This document shows positions 28,222 to 36,456 of a stretch of 64,000 nucleotides of DNA, in pieces; within the stretch, counting starts at the first letter, position 1, and every line of letters begins with the position of its first letter. Origin of the DNA: Novipirellula sp052161655 (GTDB lineage: Bacteria > Planctomycetota > Planctomycetia > Pirellulales > Pirellulaceae); assembly GCF_052161655.1 (NCBI RefSeq), contig NZ_CP197418.1, forward strand, positions 744,001-808,000, written 5' to 3'. The notes under the pieces are model-generated. The model was not told the origin of the DNA. It did no database searches and saw nothing but the letters and a program-made list of their open reading frames with translations. Made by a program: the position numbers and the translations under genes.

Positions 28222-30123
28222 ATGCCAAACGATTCACCCGAATCGAAATTTAATCCGCATCCATCGGATGCCAGCCGAACTGAGCCTACGCAATTAAGTT
28301 CACCTACTGACTCGCACGGCACAGGCAAACCCACTTCGCAACTGCGAATCGACTCCGAACGCGAGTCGCTTGAACTCGAACTGTTTCGAGTTCAGCGAGA
28401 AGCCGATGCGGCGCGTCATGAAGCACAAGCGGCGCGGTGCGATGCCGAAGCGGCCTCGATCGAATTAAAACTTCGTGGGATGGATGGGGCTCACCCCGAG
28501 CAGACACCGACGATAGCTGCCCCCAACACCGTCGTGCAGAGTCATGCGTCGCTGCAACAGACAGGTTTTGCACCCGCATCGAACGAATCTCCTCACTCCG
28601 AATCGCCTGCAGAACCCGATTCTGGACTTGCTCAAAACTCATCGGATGTTACTTGGTATGCGGGCCCGAAGCTCGAAAAACCTAGTTCCGAACCACTTGA
28701 ATCCAAGCAGGTGGAAAAGGAGTTGCCTGCAGCCGCATTGGCTTCCACGTCGTTCCAGAGTTGGCAAGAGATTCGCGAAGCTTTCGATCACGATGCCGAA
28801 TTGCCCACGGTAGATGTGAGGCAGAGAGCCGATGCAACCGAAAACAGCACTATTGACCCCACCGCCCCCGAAACCACTGCCTCCGAAGCCACCACTCCTG
28901 AAACCCGCGAAGCCAACACCTCCGCGCCGCAGCTACGCGTCGACTCTGCCCACCGCCAAACTTCTGCGCCTCACTTCCGTGACGACGTCTCGTCGGATGA
29001 AGTGAACCTTGATGAGGTAGCGGGTGAAACGAGCGAAGAGCCTGCTGTTTCCGTCGCAACGGCCGATTCTGCCGCCACTGAGTCTGTGAGCGCATTGGAT
29101 GCACCGCTCCCGCTGATCTCGACCATCCAAAGCGGTGAGAAACCGTTTGAAAAAGCGGATATCGCGGAGCTTGATTCAGCGGTCGTGACCGACGATGCGG
29201 TGACGTCCGAGGATCGGCGACGAAAGCCAGCGGCTTGGATCGTCAGCACGATCGTGCATGCGGTCATTCTCGTCGTCCTTGGCGTTGTCACACTGCAAAC
29301 ACACAAGCCGTCGGACCAAGTGGCGTTATCTGCTTCGGCGCCTTCGGCATCCGAAGTATCGATGGAAACCTTTTCCCTTGAAAGCAGCGAATTGGAAACC
29401 GAGCCGACCGAGGAGCAAACCGAATCGGAGATCCAGTACGACTTGAGCCCTGTCGGCGAGATCGCGGTTTCCGATTTCAACCCGCCGCCACCGCCATCGA
29501 TGCCCAGCCCGGCTGTGGCAATGCTCAGCCAGTCCAACAACTCGGCGGCAGCGATGTTGACCAAGCCCAGCGACTCGGATGCCAAGATCCAGTTTTGTGG
29601 AGTCGATGGCGGGGGCAACCATTTTGTCTATCTCGTCGACAGCAGCAAGAGCATGGGGGACGCCTTCAATTCCGCAAGGATCGAGTTACTGAAATCGATC
29701 AATGCGTTGCGTCCCGACCAACGGTTCTATGTGATTTTCTTTGATTCGGATCCAGACTTCATGCGGTTGAGCGATCCCAAAAAAGATGAACGTCGGAGTG
29801 CTTATGCGACACCGCAAAATAAGGCGGCGCTGCAGCGCTGGGCGATGAGTATTCGCGCCGACCGCGGCCGGAACCCCAACGATTTGCTCGAGTTTGTGCT
29901 CGGATTGCGAGCCGACGCGATCTTCTTGCTCTCGGACGGCGAGTTCCCTCAGTCAACCGAACTGTTGCTGAAGGAAAAGAATGTGCAACACAATCTGTTT
30001 GACACCGGCGGATTGATCAGCCGGGTGCATACGATTGCGTATTACAGTCGCGCAGGCGAAAGTCGGATGAAGCGAATTGCCGAGCAGAACCAGGGGCAAT
30101 ATCGCTACATTGCCAAGCCGTAA
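28222..30123 (+). CDS. Membrane-anchored von Willebrand factor A domain protein
   Basis: A 633-residue protein. Residues 1-330 are hydrophilic, rich in Ser, Thr, Pro, Glu and Ala, and include a coiled-coil stretch near 50-85 (ESLELELFRVQREADAARHE). A single transmembrane helix follows (about 337-356, IVSTIVHAVILVVLGVVTLQ). A Pro-rich linker leads to a VWA domain (about 455-633) with an intact MIDAS motif DSSKSMG and the later Asp/Thr-containing loop LLSDGEFPQS. VWA domains bind partners through a bound metal ion. With the helix in the middle, the disordered N-half is probably cytoplasmic and the VWA domain periplasmic. The frame allows a TTG at 28219; ATG 28222 follows directly. Partner unknown. 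Confidence 0.8.
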   Translation: MPNDSPESKFNPHPSDASRTEPTQLSSPTDSHGTGKPTSQLRIDSERESLELELFRVQREADAARHEAQAARCDAEAASIELKLRGMDGAHPEQTPTIAAPNTVVQSHASLQQTGFAPASNESPHSESPAEPDSGLAQNSSDVTWYAGPKLEKPSSEPLESKQVEKELPAAALASTSFQSWQEIREAFDHDAELPTVDVRQRADATENSTIDPTAPETTASEATTPETREANTSAPQLRVDSAHRQTSAPHFRDDVSSDEVNLDEVAGETSEEPAVSVATADSAATESVSALDAPLPLISTIQSGEKPFEKADIAELDSAVVTDDAVTSEDRRRKPAAWIVSTIVHAVILVVLGVVTLQTHKPSDQVALSASAPSASEVSMETFSLESSELETEPTEEQTESEIQYDLSPVGEIAVSDFNPPPPPSMPSPAVAMLSQSNNSAAAMLTKPSDSDAKIQFCGVDGGGNHFVYLVDSSKSMGDAFNSARIELLKSINALRPDQRFYVIFFDSDPDFMRLSDPKKDERRSAYATPQNKAALQRWAMSIRADRGRNPNDLLEFVLGLRADAIFLLSDGEFPQSTELLLKEKNVQHNLFDTGGLISRVHTIAYYSRAGESRMKRIAEQNQGQYRYIAKP

Positions 30124-30138
30124 AGCAACATCTTTAGC

Positions 30139-30207
30139 GTAGCGAAAGTCGTCAACGGCTTTCGGCACATTGCCGTAGCCCCCGAAACTCTTGACGAGTT
30201 CCGCTGC
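30139..30207. repeat. Twin-hairpin (BIME-like) repeat, copy 2
   Basis: Arm 1 (30139-30165) starts GTAGCG and folds through GAAAG / CTTTC; it has decayed in the loop. Arm 2 (30182-30207), read on the minus strand, starts GCAGCGG and forms GAACTC-GTCAA-GAGTTT. It lies between converging VWA and trkA genes, 15 bases past the VWA stop. The flank at 30210-30225 (AATGACTCACAGCGTT) matches a flank module at other copies. Confidence 0.7.
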
Positions 30208-30246
30208 GAAATGACTCACAGCGTTGGCCGCAGGATGCGTCATTCA

Positions 30247-31620
30247 TCAGGGCGAGTTTGTCTTGCCACGCGAGGGGGCGTTAAACATTGCGAGACTCTC
30301 TTCGGCCGAGGATTGGTCGATCAACGCAACGACGATATCGCCAGGCTTCAATTGATCGTCGGCTCGCGGGACTCGCACAAAACCATCTCGCTGGATCGCG
30401 GCGATCAAGCACCGTCCAGCCAAGGGAAGATCGGCGAGCGTGGCCGAGGTCACTTGAGTTCCCTCGACCACTTCGAGTTCGTAGACGCCGATTTCGCCAC
30501 TGGGCAATCGGCTTTGCGAGATGATCGCTCCCTCGTTCAAAAAACCAAGGATTTGGCGAGCCAAGACGTCGCGTTCGCTGACGGCGCGGTCGATGCCCAG
30601 TTTGGCGACGACGTTCGCGTAATCGGGACGACCCACTACACACATCACTCGCGAAGCACCGAGTTCGCGTGCTTCGACGCCTGCCATAATGTTGCTTTCG
30701 TCGTTGCCGGTACAGGCGACGAAGTAGTCAACGGTGCCCGCACCTTCGTCTTCCAAAATACTGCGGCGATTGGCGTTCGCATTAATGACGGTGACGTTGG
30801 GCAACGTTTTGGAGAGATGATCACAACGATCGATGTCGCGTTCCAAAAGCACGATTCGGTAATCATGTGGACTGAGCGATCCTGCCAAGTGGAATCCCGT
30901 TTCGCCACCGCCGGCGATCATGATTCGTTTTCGTGATCGACCCTCTTCGGCTTCCGCACCAAACGTTCCTCGCGCCTTGGTTACCGCCGAAGGCATCCCG
31001 ATCAAGCTGACCCGGTCGCCAGCCTTCAATTCGTCTTCGCCGCTGGCGATCCACATGCGGCCTTCTCTCGCGATCGAGCCGACACGGACATTGCCGGGAA
31101 TTTTCAGTTCACGAAGCCGAGTGCCCGCGGCGCTCGCGTTGTTGGTGATTTGCATCTCGTAGACTTCCAGTTGTCCACGCGCAAAGTGCTCGAGCGGAAT
31201 CGCATCGGGATTGCGGATCGCACGCGTCAACTCGAACGCGGTCAATTGTTCAAGCGACAGGATGCTATCGATATTGAAATGTCGTTGGTAGTCAAATGTG
31301 CTGAGGTCACCAAAAGCCGGCGCGTAGACACGCGCGATGCTGCGGCGTGCGCCCAATGCCTTTGCCATACTGGCGGCAACGATGTTAACTTCGTCATCCC
31401 CGGTCACGGCCAACACGATGTCGGCGCTGCACACGTCGGCTTGAAACAACACCGTGCTTTGCGAAGCGTTGCCTTGGATCGCTCGCACGTCCAATTCGCT
31501 GTTGATTCGGCGAACGTTTGCAGGATCGTTGTCGACCACCGTCACGCTGTGTCGACGACGACAAAGAATGTCGGCGATCCAGCGTCCTACCGTTCCGGCA
31601 CCAAGAGTCAGAACTCGCAC
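30247..31620 (-). CDS. trkA: Trk potassium-uptake regulatory protein TrkA
   Basis: A 457-residue cytoplasmic gating subunit for Trk/Ktr potassium channels. It has the standard duplicated plan: an NAD-binding TrkA_N domain (RVLTLGAGTVGRWIADIL, with VVDNDP ending strand 2), a TrkA_C domain, then a second TrkA_N (IMIAGGGETGFHLAGSLS, with LLERDIDRCD) and a second TrkA_C domain. The frame extends upstream to 31683, but that segment lies inside the preceding small gene. GTG 31620 starts the domain exactly and overlaps the TAG of the small membrane gene by one base (TAGTG), so the two are translationally coupled. No TrkH/KtrB channel gene is present in the window. Confidence 0.92.
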   Translation of the reverse strand: MRVLTLGAGTVGRWIADILCRRRHSVTVVDNDPANVRRINSELDVRAIQGNASQSTVLFQADVCSADIVLAVTGDDEVNIVAASMAKALGARRSIARVYAPAFGDLSTFDYQRHFNIDSILSLEQLTAFELTRAIRNPDAIPLEHFARGQLEVYEMQITNNASAAGTRLRELKIPGNVRVGSIAREGRMWIASGEDELKAGDRVSLIGMPSAVTKARGTFGAEAEEGRSRKRIMIAGGGETGFHLAGSLSPHDYRIVLLERDIDRCDHLSKTLPNVTVINANANRRSILEDEGAGTVDYFVACTGNDESNIMAGVEARELGASRVMCVVGRPDYANVVAKLGIDRAVSERDVLARQILGFLNEGAIISQSRLPSGEIGVYELEVVEGTQVTSATLADLPLAGRCLIAAIQRDGFVRVPRADDQLKPGDIVVALIDQSSAEESLAMFNAPSRGKTNSP

Positions 31621-31811
31621 TAGATCATCCAATTCAAAATGCAAAGGATCACAAAAATGAACGCCATAAATCCACAGATCCAACGTCCCGTACCCAACGC
31701 GTGCTTAATGATCAGCGAATTGTCTTCATGGCGAGTTGCACCGAAAACCAAAGAGATCGAAATCAACAAAGGCACAAAGTACAGCAAGTAGGTGGGTGAA
31801 ATGGAAAGCAT
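31620..31811 (-). CDS. 63-residue two-helix membrane protein coupled to trkA
   Basis: The protein has two strongly hydrophobic segments (about 8-24, YLLYFVPLLISISLVFG, and 43-62, GRWICGFMAFIFVILCILNW), joined by a polar linker with an ATRHED-NSLIIKHALGTG sequence. Its TAG stop and the GTG of trkA share a base (31620-31622), which strongly supports it as a real gene. Start is ATG 31811, with TTG 31817 as an alternative two codons upstream. I do not recognise a named family. It may anchor TrkA or take part in ion transport, but that is inference from position only. Confidence 0.75.
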   Translation of the reverse strand: MLSISPTYLLYFVPLLISISLVFGATRHEDNSLIIKHALGTGRWICGFMAFIFVILCILNWMI

Positions 31812-31946
31812 CGTCAATCAATTCGCTGCAAAGTGTAATGTGAAATAATAAGACGCGATGATCCTTGAGATGTGAAATTAATGACTGAGGCATTTCGACT
31901 ACGCCAGTAATTTGCTTCGCATCATTCTCGGATTCAACAGGCTTTT

Positions 31947-32072
31947 AAGCAGGTAGGCAGAAATATTGGGTACAATCCCGTTAGCCGTTTGGACGCTAGG
32001 CCCGGTTCAGCGCCGGAACCGTGGCTAGCGTCCAAACGGCCAATTTACTGATAGACTCCTGCCTAACTGCTT
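31947..32072. repeat. Nested palindromic element with terminal inverted repeats (MITE-like)
   Basis: Outer arms AAGCAGGTAGGCAG (31947-31960) and CTGCCTAACTGCTT (32059-32072) are inverted repeats, 13 of 14 bases matching. Inside, GCCGTTTGGACGCTAG (31984-31999) and CTAGCGTCCAAACGGC (32025-32040) are a perfect 16-base inverted repeat. The centre adds CGGTTC / GAACCG. The RNA or DNA would form a long hairpin or cruciform. It lies between two genes on the minus strand. Confidence 0.7.
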
Positions 32073-32103
32073 AGCCCGTGTAGTTGGCTATCAGTATGTC
32101 AGT

Positions 32104-32721
32104 CTAGGTATTGGAATCCGCGTCGGACGCAGGATTTTCGTCTTTGCTGCCTTCTTTGTCTCCGTCGCTTTCTTTTTTGCGTCCGCTGATGGGAACCGAC
32201 AGAGGACCCCCATAAGCATCGTAGATCACCAAGATGTTCAGTAGCCCTGCGATCACCGTGTACCAAGTCCCCATCTCGTATCCCGCGCCGTGGCGAGCAA
32301 ACCAAGCAGAGACATCATCGGCGTTGTTTTCAATCACGGGACGACGTGGTGGAGCCATAAAGCCGCCCCACATAGGCTCGTAACTATTTAACGTCCGTCC
32401 ATTTTCGGTCATCACCCGCATCCGGTTTCCTTGCACCAACGCAGGAAACGCGACGGCTCCCACACCGGCTTGCAGAAAGTAATGCCAACGTTTGTCGCCT
32501 GGTTGCCAAGATGCGTAAACCACATGCCCCCCGCCGAGTGCAAACCCAAGGACCCAAGTGGAAAGGATGCAAACAAAAAACATCGCCGCCTTACTGGTTC
32601 GTCCCTGGTAATAATGTCCGGCACCGGGCAGCAACCAAGCTAAGAAAGCGGCAAGAGATCGATTGCGAAGATCGACACGGAGTCCATCGACCGCGATCAC
32701 GTTGTCTTCATTGGAGGGCAT
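32104..32721 (-). CDS. Polytopic membrane protein (DUF6677-like)
   Basis: A 205-residue protein. The start, RSLAAFLAWLLPGAGHYYQGRTSKAAMFF, is a TM2-like motif seen in several small membrane families. Three or four hydrophobic segments follow (about 24-40, 45-66, 83-100 and 150-170). The C-terminus (about 180-205) is highly charged with Lys, Asp, Glu and Ser. It resembles the planctomycete family I know as DUF6677, but I cannot confirm this here. The ATG is at 32721. No functional link to its neighbours is visible. Confidence 0.6.
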   Translation of the reverse strand: MPSNEDNVIAVDGLRVDLRNRSLAAFLAWLLPGAGHYYQGRTSKAAMFFVCILSTWVLGFALGGGHVVYASWQPGDKRWHYFLQAGVGAVAFPALVQGNRMRVMTENGRTLNSYEPMWGGFMAPPRRPVIENNADDVSAWFARHGAGYEMGTWYTVIAGLLNILVIYDAYGGPLSVPISGRKKESDGDKEGSKDENPASDADSNT

Positions 32722-33062
32722 GAGCTTCGTTTGCTTTCAATATTTCGTGGGCAAGTAATTTTTGTTGATGGGTTTCGGAAACCAAGCGGCTATTGTGCGG
32801 AAAAGCGATAGCGGGCGGTAGCCGAATCTGAACGCGGATCCGAAGTCCACTTCGTAAGTGGCGTGGATTGATGGGTCATTCGCATTCTCACCGACGATCT
32901 TGGTCTTTCCTTCACGCTTCGTTTTTCGATACGGTTGGCGACCATGTTCCGTTGCGGCTCTCAGCAATGTTGGCCCCGTCGTTGACGCTGCGGATCTACC
33001 TTGACGCCCCCTTGGTTGGTTTCTTATTTAACAGAATCCATGCCTGATCTTCCTCCATTTTG
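32722..33062. other. Intergenic region
   Basis: A 341-base divergent region. A 76-codon open frame on the minus strand (32737-32967) has an unremarkable Lys/Arg/Tyr-rich translation and no Shine-Dalgarno motif, so I do not call it. No strong hairpin is visible. Confidence 0.3.
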
Positions 33063-33680
33063 ATGGCCTTCGCTATGACCCGGATTTTGTTGAACTCTAC
33101 CCTGTTTGCTTTCTTAATCTTCGCAACCGTCGGCTGTGGCGGCGGAGCGGATGTTGCCGAGCAAGCATCGCACAATACAAATGTTGCTACCGCATCCACC
33201 AAGTCGCCTGCCGAAACCTCGGCAACCGACGTCGTGAGTCAATTCTTAGATCAAGTTCGTCGTGGCGGAGAAGACTCCGGCGCCGGTGATTTGCTGACTC
33301 AGCGAGCTCAATCGGAACTCAAGCGAATTGGTCGCACGGTCCAGCCCATCGGCTCGCCCGATGCTCGATTCAACGTGACCCAGGCGCGTGAAGTGCCTAA
33401 CGAACCTAATTCGATGCTGGTACAAAGCATTTGGACGGAACCCGGCCCCGAAGGCACCCAAAACGACTTCGAAGTCGTCTGGGCTGTGCAACGCGAAGCC
33501 GCTGGTTGGCGGATCTCGGGACTTGCGATGGAAATTGATCCTACAGAGCCTCCGATCGTGATCGACTTCGAAAACGGCGAGGAAATGGCCAAGCTGTTGG
33601 CGGGAACCGAAGATTCCGAAACCGACGGCGAAAATGCCTCTCAAGCTGCCAAACCAGGCTCAGAAGAGCTTTCTCGCTAA
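33063..33680 (+). CDS. Exported lipoprotein, unknown function
   Basis: A 205-residue protein with a lipoprotein signal peptide: TRILLNSTLFAFLIFATVGCGGG, where the lipobox ATVGC gives the lipidated Cys. A Ser/Thr-rich linker leads to a compact domain (about 55-165) containing VVSQFLDQVRRGGEDSGAGDLLTQRAQSE and a VVWAVQREAAGWRISGLAMEI beta-hairpin, the look of a small NTF2/SnoaL-like or lumazine-binding-like fold. The C-terminus is acidic and disordered. Starts at TTG 33060, ATG 33063 or ATG 33075 are all possible; none has a clear ribosome-binding site, so the N-terminus is uncertain by four residues. Confidence 0.65.
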   Translation: MAFAMTRILLNSTLFAFLIFATVGCGGGADVAEQASHNTNVATASTKSPAETSATDVVSQFLDQVRRGGEDSGAGDLLTQRAQSELKRIGRTVQPIGSPDARFNVTQAREVPNEPNSMLVQSIWTEPGPEGTQNDFEVVWAVQREAAGWRISGLAMEIDPTEPPIVIDFENGEEMAKLLAGTEDSETDGENASQAAKPGSEELSR

Positions 33681-34178
33681 TAAATCCGGCAAAATTTATC
33701 GTTGCCTTTTGTTCACTGCTTTGCCCCGCATTCTGCTGAGGGCAATCACCACCCGAACGGCCTGCTCTGGCCGGGAAAATCGGTACAATCCCAACCAAAA
33801 ACGCTTCAATTTGGCGGGATTTTCGCACAATTTTGGCTGCGAGCTTACCTAGATTCACATTTTGGACGCCGCGGCACATGAAATGCCAGATTTCGTCCGC
33901 CATCGAATTCAAGCAAAAAATCCTTTGACGGATTGGATTGGGTGGATTGACACGATTTTTCCCAAGGTTACTGTAGCGGCGAAATTGCGCGGGCCGTAAA
34001 TTCCACCCATCCCCCCTATTTTAATAGTGGGGGGCCTGGGAGTCGGTTCGATGATCTTTCGGTAGTCGATGATGTTATCGGCGGTTGGATCGACGCGATG
34101 GGCCGTGGGATTGTGGCCTAAATAAATTTGATGTGCGAATTCGGATCGCACCAAACTCCGAACACTTGGGAGATCTTT
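33681..34178. other. Intergenic region upstream of the Cys/Pro-rich gene
   Basis: A 498-base region with no supported gene. It holds an unusually GC/AT-sharp palindrome at 34011-34034 (listed separately) and presumably the promoter of the next gene. Confidence 0.35.
34011..34034. promoter_or_regulatory. CCCCCCTATT / AATAG(T)GGGGGG palindrome
   Basis: CCCCCCTATT (34011-34020) pairs with AATAGTGGGGGG (34023-34034), with one bulged T. It lies about 145 bases before the Cys/Pro-rich gene. It could be a regulator site, a terminator for upstream transcription, or a structured leader; it has no U-tract. Confidence 0.4.
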
Positions 34179-34922
34179 ATGAATCGGACTGTGGTGAGCG
34201 GCATTGCCGCATTCGCACTGTTAATCGGTGCGTCAGTAGTAACAAGCGAAACCGCTGAAGCAGGACACCATGGCGGTGGACTATTCAGCAGACTGCACGC
34301 CAAACAGTGCGGCGGTGGATGCGATCAACCGTCGTGTGGCGGTTACGCAGTTCAAAAAAGCTGTGGTGGTGGATTGTTCTCACGTCTGAAGGCCAAGCAC
34401 GCAGCTCCTTGCTGTGCCGCTGAACCTGTTTGCTGCGAACCAGCTCCAGCTCCAGTTTGCTGCGAACCAGCACCAGCTCCAGTTTGCTGCGAGCCAGCAC
34501 CTGTTTGTGCTCCAGCACCTGTTTGCTGCCCAGAGCCAACCTGTGGCCACAAGAAGCATTGCGGCTTGTTCAGCAAGCTTCGCAATCGCAAGAGCAGCTG
34601 TGGATGTGCAGCAGAGCCAACTTGCTGCGATGCAGCTCCTGTTGTTGAAGCTCCTTGCTGTGGTGGCGAAGTTGCTCCTGCTGCATACGCTGCACCAGCA
34701 GCTCCTTGCTGTGGTGGTGGCGATGTCGCTCCTGTTGCTATCGAAAGCAGCGAAGGCTACGACCTTGCTCCAGGCGAAACTCTCGTTCCTGGTAGCGTTT
34801 CCACTGGTGCTGCAGCAGCCGCTGCTCCAGCTCCAGAAGCTGCACCTGCACCTGCTCCTGTTCCAGAAAGCAGCAGCGATGCACCTCCAGCTCCAAAAGC
34901 TGACGCTAACACCGACATCTAG
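34179..34922 (+). CDS. Exported Cys/Pro/Ala-rich repeat protein
   Basis: A 247-residue protein with a Sec signal peptide (VVSGIAAFALLIGASVVTSETAEA, cleavage near 27). Near the N-terminus it has two copies of GGGLFSRL-x-AK, and a third related GLFSKLRNRK lies mid-protein. Between them is a repeat of VCCEPAPAP units, with paired cysteines about every 8-10 residues (about 90-125). More Cys-Cys pairs follow, ending in a Pro/Ala/Val-rich tail. The Cys pairs suggest disulfide cross-linking or metal binding at the cell surface, a structural or stress role by inference. A GGGAG Shine-Dalgarno (34168-34172) lies 6 bases before ATG 34179, one of the best in the window. A textbook terminator follows at 34971. 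I do not know a named family. Confidence 0.75.
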   Translation: MNRTVVSGIAAFALLIGASVVTSETAEAGHHGGGLFSRLHAKQCGGGCDQPSCGGYAVQKSCGGGLFSRLKAKHAAPCCAAEPVCCEPAPAPVCCEPAPAPVCCEPAPVCAPAPVCCPEPTCGHKKHCGLFSKLRNRKSSCGCAAEPTCCDAAPVVEAPCCGGEVAPAAYAAPAAPCCGGGDVAPVAIESSEGYDLAPGETLVPGSVSTGAAAAAAPAPEAAPAPAPVPESSSDAPPAPKADANTDI

Positions 34923-34970
34923 TCGAAATCGGTTTAGCATTTTAGGATGCTGAACCTCTGCAGATATTGA

Positions 34971-35007
34971 AACCTCGTCGATCCGATTGGATTGACGAGG
35001 TTTTTTT
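34971..35007 (+). terminator. Intrinsic terminator of the Cys/Pro-rich gene
   Basis: AACCTCGTC pairs with GACGAGGTT over a 9-base-pair stem, extended by ATCC / GGAT in the centre, followed by a run of seven T (35001-35007). This is a classic Rho-independent terminator on the plus strand, 48 bases past the stop. Confidence 0.85.
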
Positions 35008-35043
35008 ATGCGTTATTGAATTCGCTAAACACGTCGCATTGCG

Positions 35044-36243
35044 TCAGTGATCGATGGCTGGCGATTCCCCCAGCAGCTCAACGATGTCGTATCGCAATCG
35101 GCTGACATCGTTTTGGTCATCCAGATCATCGGGCTTCAAATACAGATGGTTCGGTTCCACACCGAACTCCTGCGGCGCATCCTGCACGTGATACCACCTC
35201 GGCGTGGTCACCGCAGTGGAGCCTTGATCGTCTTGGGTGATGATACGAGGCTCAAATTCAGATTCGCTTTGAACCCAAACCGATGGGTCAATCAGACAAT
35301 CCGGCTGCGTCTTGATCTTCGCAAGCAATGCGGGCAACGATTTTGCATTGAACAATCGCTTTTCATGTACGGGACCTAAGTCGCTGACGATCATCGGCAC
35401 ACGATGGTGGCAACTTCGCAGCGGCCCCGCACGATAGCCGATCGATTGATTTTGCCCGAGACTAAACCCGCTGGTTCCAACCAGCACCACAATCGGATCC
35501 AAATCGGCAGCGTATTCCAATAGCAATGCCAACATCCGATCTAACAGTCGGACTTGGCAGCCATACGTTCGCATCCAGGCGACGGCCAGATCGGGATGTG
35601 ATTGCTCGGTCAACTTCAACTGCGGCGGCAGAATATCGGGAAAGACCCAGGGTGGCACTTCGCCATCGGGTTCACCGATCGTCGCATCCGATTCCGGCAA
35701 TAGATCGACATCCTCCGACGGTTCGTCGGCGTACAGCTCGTCTGCATCCATCGGGACAAGCCATCGAGGTGCATCCCAACATCGCACTAGCGATTGCGTA
35801 TGCAGCCACCAGACGGCAGCGGGATTGGGATCTTCGATTCGTGTCAAAAGCCCCGCGAATAGCTTCGCCAAATGTGTTTCTTCGATTTCTTCGGCCGGTG
35901 GCGTGTCGGCATCTGGCGGGTCCAGGTCGATTAACCAAGTTTGATCAAAGTCGACGTCCAGCGACTGTTGTGGCAACCGAGAATCGTCGGTGATCAATTC
36001 GACAGGCCCAAGATCGTTCCAGCGTGCGATCCAGTGCTCGGGGTCATGCGATGGCGGCGGCTGCAACCAATTTGCCAACACCTTCAGCCCATCGTCGTGC
36101 TCTGCGATCGCGCGATCCCAAACGCAGCCGCGGCTCGAGAGCAGGTCGATTGCGGGAGTTTCGTTCCACGAAGACCCGTAGCATCCGAGCGCGGAAGCCG
36201 CCAAGCCCTCAACCGAGACTACGATCATTTTTCGATCATTCAT
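35044..36243 (-). CDS. Degenerate sulfatase-like (alkaline phosphatase superfamily) protein
   Basis: A 399-residue protein. The N-terminus (MIVVSVEGLAASALGCYGSSWNETPAIDLLSSRG) follows the sulfatase pattern VVVISVDGL-ALGCYG-TPNLDALA closely. However, the first metal ligand Asp is Glu, and the CxPSR / CxASR modification site that should follow is absent; the sequence continues AIAEHDDGLKVLANWLQ. A later strand, DPIVVLVGTSGFSLGQ, sits where active enzymes have TSDHG. It therefore looks like a non-catalytic relative that may bind a ligand or partner. There is no signal peptide, so it is probably cytoplasmic. It is divergent from the glycosyltransferase gene; the 213 bases between starts hold nothing striking. 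Confidence 0.7.
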   Translation of the reverse strand: MNDRKMIVVSVEGLAASALGCYGSSWNETPAIDLLSSRGCVWDRAIAEHDDGLKVLANWLQPPPSHDPEHWIARWNDLGPVELITDDSRLPQQSLDVDFDQTWLIDLDPPDADTPPAEEIEETHLAKLFAGLLTRIEDPNPAAVWWLHTQSLVRCWDAPRWLVPMDADELYADEPSEDVDLLPESDATIGEPDGEVPPWVFPDILPPQLKLTEQSHPDLAVAWMRTYGCQVRLLDRMLALLLEYAADLDPIVVLVGTSGFSLGQNQSIGYRAGPLRSCHHRVPMIVSDLGPVHEKRLFNAKSLPALLAKIKTQPDCLIDPSVWVQSESEFEPRIITQDDQGSTAVTTPRWYHVQDAPQEFGVEPNHLYLKPDDLDDQNDVSRLRYDIVELLGESPAIDH

Positions 36244-36456
36244 GGGCGTTACTTTGACGAACCCGCGGATTCGCTACAACCGGAGGATCCGGCAAAAGAG
36301 CCCAAAGTTCACACCACAGGATCTGCGATCGAAGCGGAACGTCCGTTGCTGTGACGTAGCGTTGAGGGTAACGCGTCCAACGGCGCTGCGAACAAGCCAG
36401 CATGAATTCGATAACCGAATTTTCTGATCCACCCAATTGCGGAAACAAACCGAGCA

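Noticed and set aside
31621..31683. Upstream extension of the trkA frame
   Set aside because: It lies inside the 63-residue membrane gene, and the TrkA fold starts exactly at GTG 31620.
32737..32967. 76-codon minus-strand frame in the gap before the lipoprotein gene
   Set aside because: No ribosome-binding site, no recognisable features; could be chance.
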